8,114 bases of DNA from an uncultured Oscillospiraceae bacterium (GTDB lineage: Bacteria; Bacillota; Clostridia; Oscillospirales; Acutalibacteraceae): assembly GCA_900540305.1 (NCBI GenBank), contig UQFL01000072.1, positions 1-8,114 on the forward strand, in the 5' to 3' direction. The translations under genes were made by a program, and so were the position numbers. Numbering within the stretch: position 1 is the first letter of the stretch; each line of letters begins with the position of its first letter. The notes beneath the pieces are model-generated. The model made no database searches, had not been told where the DNA came from, and worked only from the letters and a program-made list of their open reading frames with translations. Shown here one piece after another: positions 1 through 4,474 of the stretch.

Positions 1-48
1 AACATTATAAAATATTCAAGTAAATATTTCTAAAGAGGGGTGTCATAT

Positions 49-981
49 ATGGCAGTTTGCCCGAATTGCGGCAGTAAAATTCCGTTTTGGAATATAAAAG
101 CAGAATGTAAAAAATGCGGTGTTTCCATTCCTAACTTTAACTGGATGGAAAGACTTGAAGAGGATAATGAAAAGGCTGAGGCGGCATTTACAGTCTTTTA
201 CAGAACAATGAACAGAGTTCGTTATTCTCTTTTCGGAACAAAGCTTAGAATTGCAAGATTGGTTTTAACTTTTATTCCTGCGATTGCTTTTATTATTCCT
301 TGGGCAACACTCAGCAGTTCTGCTGAAAGCTTCCAGTTGACATTGTTTTCGTTCACGGGGGCAAAATCTACACTTGATATCTTTCTTCAGTTAATTAATA
401 ACTTTGATATAATTCTTGATAATCTGCTTTTTGAGAATTTTTACGGTCCTACAACTTTTGTGGTAGCAGGCACGATTTTCTATTTCCTTTCACTTTTATT
501 TATAGTTATTGCATTCTTTATGAATATCATAAAATGCAAAAAGCCTAAAACAAGATCAACTGTTACATATGATGTATTTACTATAGCATTTTCAATTATT
601 TCTGTTGTATTGTTTTCTTATACATCTGTTGTAAGCAAGGATTCTGTTGCATTTTCAGTAGGTGAATTTGCTGGGTATGATGCAACAGGCGGCGTGTCAT
701 GGGGTTACATTGTTGCAATGGTGCTTTTCCTTGCGGCGCTCGGAATTAATATTGCCGTTGCTATTGCACACGCTAAGTCAGATGAAGACCTTGAAGCAGA
801 GAGACTTGCTAAGGTTGAAGAAAAACAGAAAAAACAGCACGAGGAAGACCTTAAAAAGGAAAGAGCTCGTGAAGAGGCAGCGAAAGCAGCTGCAGAAGAG
901 AAGAAAAAAGAAATTGAAGAGGCTAAGCGTAAGCTTGCTGAAAGAGAAGCAAAGAAAGCCGCAAAAGCTAAGAAAAAATAA
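49..981 (+). CDS. Zinc-ribbon, four-helix membrane protein with coiled-coil tail, function unknown
   Basis: I do not recognise a specific family. The 310-residue protein starts with a zinc-ribbon knuckle (CPNCG at C4/C7, CKKCG at C20/C23). An amphipathic stretch follows, then four hydrophobic segments at about residues 70-88, 136-161, 174-193 and 218-241. The tail from 245 to the end is rich in K, E and A and should form a long charged coiled coil ending in a lysine cluster. There is no signal peptide, so the ribbon and the tail are probably both cytoplasmic, which fits four helices. I chose ATG 49 because GAGGGG at 35-40 lies 8 bases upstream. An in-frame GTG at 40 overlaps that SD and would have none of its own. 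A terminator follows directly and the next gene has its own promoter, so this gene ends its transcription unit. Its promoter is not clearly visible in the 48 upstream bases. The reading frame is secure; the function is open. Confidence 0.85.
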   Translation: MAVCPNCGSKIPFWNIKAECKKCGVSIPNFNWMERLEEDNEKAEAAFTVFYRTMNRVRYSLFGTKLRIARLVLTFIPAIAFIIPWATLSSSAESFQLTLFSFTGAKSTLDIFLQLINNFDIILDNLLFENFYGPTTFVVAGTIFYFLSLLFIVIAFFMNIIKCKKPKTRSTVTYDVFTIAFSIISVVLFSYTSVVSKDSVAFSVGEFAGYDATGGVSWGYIVAMVLFLAALGINIAVAIAHAKSDEDLEAERLAKVEEKQKKQHEEDLKKERAREEAAKAAAEEKKKEIEEAKRKLAEREAKKAAKAKKK

Positions 982-1007
982 TTATGATAGTTATATACTT
1001 AACAATT

Positions 1008-1036
1008 AAAAAGCACCGTTTATCGGTGCTTTTTTT
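1008..1036 (+). terminator. Rho-independent terminator after the zinc-ribbon membrane protein gene
   Basis: The stem GCACCG (1013-1018) pairs with CGGTGC (1024-1029) around the loop TTTAT. A-T pairs from the flanking A run (1008-1012) extend it, and seven T follow at 1030-1036. The hairpin begins 26 bases after the stop codon of the upstream gene. Confidence 0.92.
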
Positions 1037-1037
1037 G

Positions 1038-1066
1038 TTGAAATGGAAAAGAGTAAATGATATACT
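1038..1066 (+). promoter_or_regulatory. Sigma-A type promoter for the oxidoreductase-popT operon
   Basis: A -35 box TTGAAA (1038-1043) and a -10 box TATACT (1061-1066) are separated by exactly 17 bases; each matches the consensus at five of six positions. Transcription would start near 1073, giving a leader of only about 15 bases before the GTG start. The -35 box begins one base after the T run of the preceding terminator. No operator-like palindrome is evident, so the sequence does not show how it is regulated. Confidence 0.72.
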
Positions 1067-1087
1067 ATAAAAAAGGTTGGTGAGAGT

Positions 1088-3157
1088 GTGAAATACGATT
1101 TATTATTCAGTCCTATGAAAATAGGAAATGTAGAAATCAAAAACAGAGTTGTTATGGCTCCTATGCTCATGGGTTTCGGTACATTTAATGGTGATGCAAC
1201 CGAGCAGATGATTAATTATTATGAAGAGCGTGCAAAAGGCGGCACAGGTCTTATTGTTACAGAGATTACCCGTGTAAATGATTTAACAGGTGCGTCGTCA
1301 TTCGGTCAGCTTTCAGCGTCTAAAGACAGAAACATTTCGTCCATCAAAAAACTTGCGCACAGAGTTCAAAAACACGGTGCCAAAATTTTTGTTGAACTTC
1401 ATCACCCCGGAAGACAGAATGTCAATCTTATGATTAATACTGTTCCTATATCCGTAGCGTTTGATAAGATTATGCCCGGCAATTCATACTCAAAGCTTTT
1501 GTACGGTTCTATCGTTCCGGTAGGTAAAAAACTTGTTGAAAAGGATTTGTTTTTTAAAACCGTTTCACCCAGTGCGACTGATAAAAGCAAATTTGCAGAA
1601 AGCAAAAACAGAGAGCTTACTGTAAAAGAGATTAAAAAGATTATATCTCAGTTCGGTGACGCCGCATTGCGTGTTAAAAAAGCTGATTGTGATGGTGTTG
1701 TTCTTCACGCAAGCCACGGTTATTTGATCCAGCAGTTTTTATCGCCCGCTACAAATAAGAGAAGCGACGCATACGGCGGTTCACTTGAAAACAGGATGCG
1801 TTTTCTTCTTGAAATTATTGATGATGTGCGAGCAAAATGCGGCAAAGATTTTCCGCTTGTAGTAAGGCTTACTGTTGATGAAATGTACGATAAAATCGGG
1901 CAGAATGGAAAAGGCTATTCACTTGATGAAGGTCTTAAAATGGCAAAAATACTCAACGATAAGGGTATAGACGCCATTGATGTTTCTTCTGCATCATATG
2001 ACACTTTCAACTATTGGCTTGAACCTACAACTTTTGAATGCGGCTGGAGAAAGTACCTTGCCGAAGAAGTTAAAAAAGTTGTTGATATTCCCGTTATAGC
2101 CGCAAACCTTATAAGAACTCCTCAGCAGGCTGAAAAACAGCTTGAAGACGGAATACAGGACTTCATATCTCTCGGCAGACCTCAGATTGCAGACCCGTAT
2201 TGGTGTCAGAAAGCAAAAGAGGGAAGAGAGAATGAGATTAAGAGATGCGTGTGCTGTTTATACTGCTTTGAAAGTATGATGCACGGTGCATATGAGGGTG
2301 ACCATGGTTATTGCTCCGTCAATCCGCTTGTCGGAAGAGAAACAGAAACGCTTCCTAAAAACGGAAACGGCAAAAAAGTTGTTATTGTGGGCGCTGGCGT
2401 TGCAGGGCTTACAGCCGCCGAATTGCTTGCAAAGCGTAATTTTGATGTTACCGTTCTTGAAAAAGAGAATAAGGCGGGCGGTCAGATAAATCTTGCCGAT
2501 AAACCGCCTCACAAAGCAAAACTTCATTGGTGCGTAGAAGACCTTGAAGTAAACGTTGTTAAAAACGGTGCTAAAATAGAATACGGCGTTTTAGCTGATA
2601 AAGAATTAATAAAATCATATAATCCGGAATATATTATAATTGCCACAGGTGGAAACGCCGTTCATCCAAAAGCGTTTGATAAGCCTAATGTTGTTACAGT
2701 TACTGAGGTGCTCAACGGTAAAGTAATACTTGAAAACAGTAAAGTGTGCGTAATTGGTTCAGGTATGACAGGGCTTGAAACATCCGAACTCCTTGTTGAG
2801 CAGGGAAATAAGGTTACTATTGTGGAAATGGCTGATAAAATTGCCCCCGGCGCATGGTTTCAGCAGCTTGATGACGCTCTTCCTAAACTTAGAGCGGCTG
2901 ATACCGTATTTCTCACTTCAACAAAGCTTGCTGATGTTAAAGAAAATCGTATTATTGTAAATGACCTTAAAACAGGCGTAACTTCTGAGATTGAGTGCGA
3001 TAAAGTTGTGCTTTCTATGGGCGTGCGACCCGATGATTCACTTTACAACGAAATCAAGGATGAGTTTAAAAATGTTTATAAGATAGGCGACTGCGTTAAA
3101 ACAGGCAGAATTTTCAATGCTACGCAGGACGGCTATAATATTGCAAAATCTATATAA
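1088..3157 (+). CDS. Old Yellow Enzyme / 2,4-dienoyl-CoA reductase family oxidoreductase (FMN, Fe-S, FAD)
   Basis: This 689-residue protein has the three-part build of FadH-like and BaiCD-like enoate reductases. These use NAD(P)H to reduce an activated C=C bond, passing electrons through FAD, a 4Fe-4S cluster and FMN. Residues 1-375 form the FMN barrel: LHHPGR at 104-109, the signature HASHGYLIQQFLSP at 207-220, YGGSLENRMRF at 229-239, and SLGRPQIADP at 361-370. Candidate cluster cysteines are C387/C389/C390/C393 and C409. The Rossmann motif GAGVAG (435-440, with E458) starts the dinucleotide domain. A second, GSGMTG (557-562, with E580), follows, then an IGD motif at 666-668. The protein is cytoplasmic. 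The start is GTG 1088, with GGTGAG just upstream; the N terminus YDLLFSPMKIGN matches the family start. It is the first gene of a two-gene operon. The substrate cannot be read from sequence (enoyl-CoA, enoate, bile-acid or xenobiotic). The family is secure; fadH or baiCD would be over-naming. Confidence 0.93.
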   Translation: MKYDLLFSPMKIGNVEIKNRVVMAPMLMGFGTFNGDATEQMINYYEERAKGGTGLIVTEITRVNDLTGASSFGQLSASKDRNISSIKKLAHRVQKHGAKIFVELHHPGRQNVNLMINTVPISVAFDKIMPGNSYSKLLYGSIVPVGKKLVEKDLFFKTVSPSATDKSKFAESKNRELTVKEIKKIISQFGDAALRVKKADCDGVVLHASHGYLIQQFLSPATNKRSDAYGGSLENRMRFLLEIIDDVRAKCGKDFPLVVRLTVDEMYDKIGQNGKGYSLDEGLKMAKILNDKGIDAIDVSSASYDTFNYWLEPTTFECGWRKYLAEEVKKVVDIPVIAANLIRTPQQAEKQLEDGIQDFISLGRPQIADPYWCQKAKEGRENEIKRCVCCLYCFESMMHGAYEGDHGYCSVNPLVGRETETLPKNGNGKKVVIVGAGVAGLTAAELLAKRNFDVTVLEKENKAGGQINLADKPPHKAKLHWCVEDLEVNVVKNGAKIEYGVLADKELIKSYNPEYIIIATGGNAVHPKAFDKPNVVTVTEVLNGKVILENSKVCVIGSGMTGLETSELLVEQGNKVTIVEMADKIAPGAWFQQLDDALPKLRAADTVFLTSTKLADVKENRIIVNDLKTGVTSEIECDKVVLSMGVRPDDSLYNEIKDEFKNVYKIGDCVKTGRIFNATQDGYNIAKSI

Positions 3158-3169
3158 AGGTAGTAAATT

Positions 3170-4060
3170 ATGAGTGAAGAAAAAGAAAATCATTTAAACG
3201 GCGGCGCAGAAAATGAAAAGCCGTCTCCTAAAAATAAATTCACCGCACCGATTATGAAATTAGTGCAGGGAGCGTTTATCGGTCTTGGAGCAGTGTTGCC
3301 CGGAGTTTCAGGCGGAGTGCTCTGCGTTATTTTCGGTGTTTATAAACCGATTATGGAGCTTTTGTCACACCCGTTTAAGGCTATAAAAAAATACGCAAAG
3401 ATTTTGATTCCTGTTGTTATCGGAATTGGTCTCGGCTTTCTCGGCATTTCAAAACTTCTCGGATTTCTTCTTAATGAATATCCTGAGCCGTCTGTTTGTG
3501 TATTTGTAGGTCTCATTGCAGGTATGCTGCCGTCGCTTTTCAGGGAAGCAGGGGAAAAAGGCAGAACAAAAGCTTCTTGGGTTTCGCTTGTTGTTGTATT
3601 TGCCGTTACGCTTGCCGTACTTCTCGGTCTTGAATATTTAAGCGTAAGTATTGAGCCTAATTTTGTGTGGTATCTTTTCTGCGGCTTTTGTATCGCTTTA
3701 AGCGTTATTGCTCCAGGTATGAGTTTTTCAACACTTCTTATGCCGCTTGGTCTTTATACTCCGCTTGTTGAGGGAATTGGAAATCTTGATTTTTCTGTTT
3801 TGATTCCTGCCGGTATAGGCGCATTGCTTACTGTTATTTTGCTTGCAAGAGCGGTTACAAGCCTTATGGAAAATCATTATTCAGTTCTTTTCCACGGAAT
3901 TATCGGAATAGTTATTGCGGCAACAATAGTTATTGTTCCGTATTCAAGCTTCACTGTCAGCATTAAGTCAGCATTGATTAATGTTGCGTGTCTTATCGGC
4001 GGTGCAGTCATAGCACTTGTTCTTGATAAAATCAACAGCAAGGTTGATGTTCCAAATTAA
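3170..4060 (+). CDS. DUF368 family membrane protein, PopT-type polyprenyl-phosphate translocase
   Basis: The 296-residue protein has a charged cytoplasmic N terminus of about 28 residues, followed by many hydrophobic helices. The DUF368 hallmark is clear: GAFIGLGAVLPGVSGG at 34-49. It recurs in the second half as a diverged repeat, APGMSFSTLLMPLGLY (181-196), consistent with an internal inverted repeat of the fold. Members studied elsewhere return undecaprenyl phosphate across the cytoplasmic membrane for reuse in peptidoglycan and other envelope polymers; that role is taken from the family. The start ATG 3170 has AAAGG (3156-3160) 9 bases upstream. The gap to the upstream oxidoreductase is only 12 bases with no promoter or terminator, so the two are very probably co-transcribed. 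A terminator follows. The family is well supported; lipid specificity in this diverged member is inference. Confidence 0.88.
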   Translation: MSEEKENHLNGGAENEKPSPKNKFTAPIMKLVQGAFIGLGAVLPGVSGGVLCVIFGVYKPIMELLSHPFKAIKKYAKILIPVVIGIGLGFLGISKLLGFLLNEYPEPSVCVFVGLIAGMLPSLFREAGEKGRTKASWVSLVVVFAVTLAVLLGLEYLSVSIEPNFVWYLFCGFCIALSVIAPGMSFSTLLMPLGLYTPLVEGIGNLDFSVLIPAGIGALLTVILLARAVTSLMENHYSVLFHGIIGIVIAATIVIVPYSSFTVSIKSALINVACLIGGAVIALVLDKINSKVDVPN

Positions 4061-4070
4061 AATTAATTTA

Positions 4071-4099
4071 AAGCCCGTTTATACGGGCTTACTTTTTTT
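4071..4099 (+). terminator. Rho-independent terminator after the DUF368 gene
   Basis: AAGCCCG (4071-4077) pairs with CGGGCTT (4084-4090) around a six-base loop. Two unpaired bases and then seven T (4093-4099) follow. It separates the oxidoreductase-DUF368 operon from the copper operon, whose -35 box starts three bases later. Confidence 0.92.
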
Positions 4100-4101
4100 G
4101 C

Positions 4102-4130
4102 TTGACAAATACCCCTGTGGGGTATATAAT
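4102..4130 (+). promoter_or_regulatory. Consensus sigma-A promoter of the csoR-copA operon
   Basis: The -35 box TTGACA (4102-4107) and the -10 box TATAAT (4125-4130) both match the consensus perfectly and lie 17 bases apart. Transcription should start near 4137, giving a leader of about 24 bases to csoR. A promoter this strong would be nearly constitutive without repression, which fits the operator embedded in its spacer. Confidence 0.93.
4109..4125. promoter_or_regulatory. CsoR-type copper operator inside the promoter spacer
   Basis: ATACCCC (4109-4115) and GGGGTAT (4119-4125) form a perfect 7-3-7 inverted repeat around TGT. This is the G/C-run palindrome with flanking TA known for CsoR operators in Gram-positive bacteria. 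It fills the -35 to -10 spacer and overlaps the first base of the -10 box, so bound CsoR would block RNA polymerase. Cu(I) binding to CsoR should release it. No second copy was noticed in the window. Confidence 0.87.
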
Positions 4131-4160
4131 CAAGCTGTAATAAACGAAAGGCGAATGATT

Positions 4161-4460
4161 ATGAATAAATGTAATTGCAGTCATAAAACTAAAGAAAGAA
4201 GCGAAGCTGAATACAAATCTCTTATAAACAGGCTAAGCAGAATTGAGGGGCAGATAAGAGGTATTAAAGGCATGGTTGAAAATAATGCTTACTGTACGGA
4301 TATAATTGTTCAGACAGCTGCGGCGTCCGCCGCTCTTAATGCTTTTAACAGAGAACTTCTTTCAAATCACATCAGAACTTGCGTTAAAGAAGATATTGAA
4401 AACGGAAAGTATGAAACGGTTGATGACCTTGTGTCAACCCTTCAGAAACTCATTAAATAA
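4161..4460 (+). CDS. csoR: CsoR family copper-sensing transcriptional repressor
   Basis: The 99-residue all-helical protein (Pfam Trns_repr_metal, formerly DUF156) has the fingerprint NRLSRIEGQIRGIKGMVE (23-40). The Cu(I) ligands are visible as C45 (in AYC), H70 and C74 (HIRTC). Their spacing, 25 then 4 residues, equals that of C36/H61/C65 in Mycobacterium tuberculosis CsoR. This separates it from nickel/cobalt RcnR and formaldehyde FrmR, which carry a different ligand set. Y44 next to C45 matches the second-shell tyrosine. The N terminus adds an unusual C4-x-C6-x-H8 cluster. ATG 4161 is preferred: AAAGG (4147-4151) lies 9 bases upstream, while ATG 4155 would leave only 3 bases. Longer upstream extensions would run through the promoter and terminator. 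It is the first gene of the copper operon, 14 bases before copA, and should repress its own promoter until Cu(I) binds. Confidence 0.94.
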   Translation: MNKCNCSHKTKERSEAEYKSLINRLSRIEGQIRGIKGMVENNAYCTDIIVQTAAASAALNAFNRELLSNHIRTCVKEDIENGKYETVDDLVSTLQKLIK

Positions 4461-4474
4461 TAGACGGTGATAAT

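Noticed and set aside
1..30. Possible -10 box (TATAAA at 6-11) for the first gene
   Set aside because: The sequence is generally A+T-rich and any -35 box would lie outside the window, so a promoter cannot be supported.
40..48. Upstream GTG start for the zinc-ribbon membrane protein
   Set aside because: The GTG overlaps the last base of the SD (GAGGGG, 35-40), which is ideally spaced for ATG 49; nothing upstream of the GTG looks like a ribosome binding site.
781..978. DNA repeat array in the K/E/A-rich tail
   Set aside because: The codons are similar but there is no regular unit at the DNA level; it is low-complexity coding sequence for a coiled coil.
662..1009. Open frame of 115 codons overlapping the end of the first gene
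   Set aside because: It is a shifted-frame shadow of the K/E/A-rich coiled-coil region, has no SD, and its lysine/leucine-rich product reflects the A- and G-rich DNA.
4017..4160. Longer CsoR with an upstream N-terminal extension
   Set aside because: The extension would overlap the end of the DUF368 gene, a terminator, the promoter and the operator; it lies upstream of the expected transcript start and does not resemble CsoR.
4161..4460. RcnR (nickel/cobalt) or FrmR (formaldehyde) identity for the repressor
   Set aside because: The C45/H70/C74 set with CsoR spacing, plus the adjacent copA and the G/C-run operator, point to copper.
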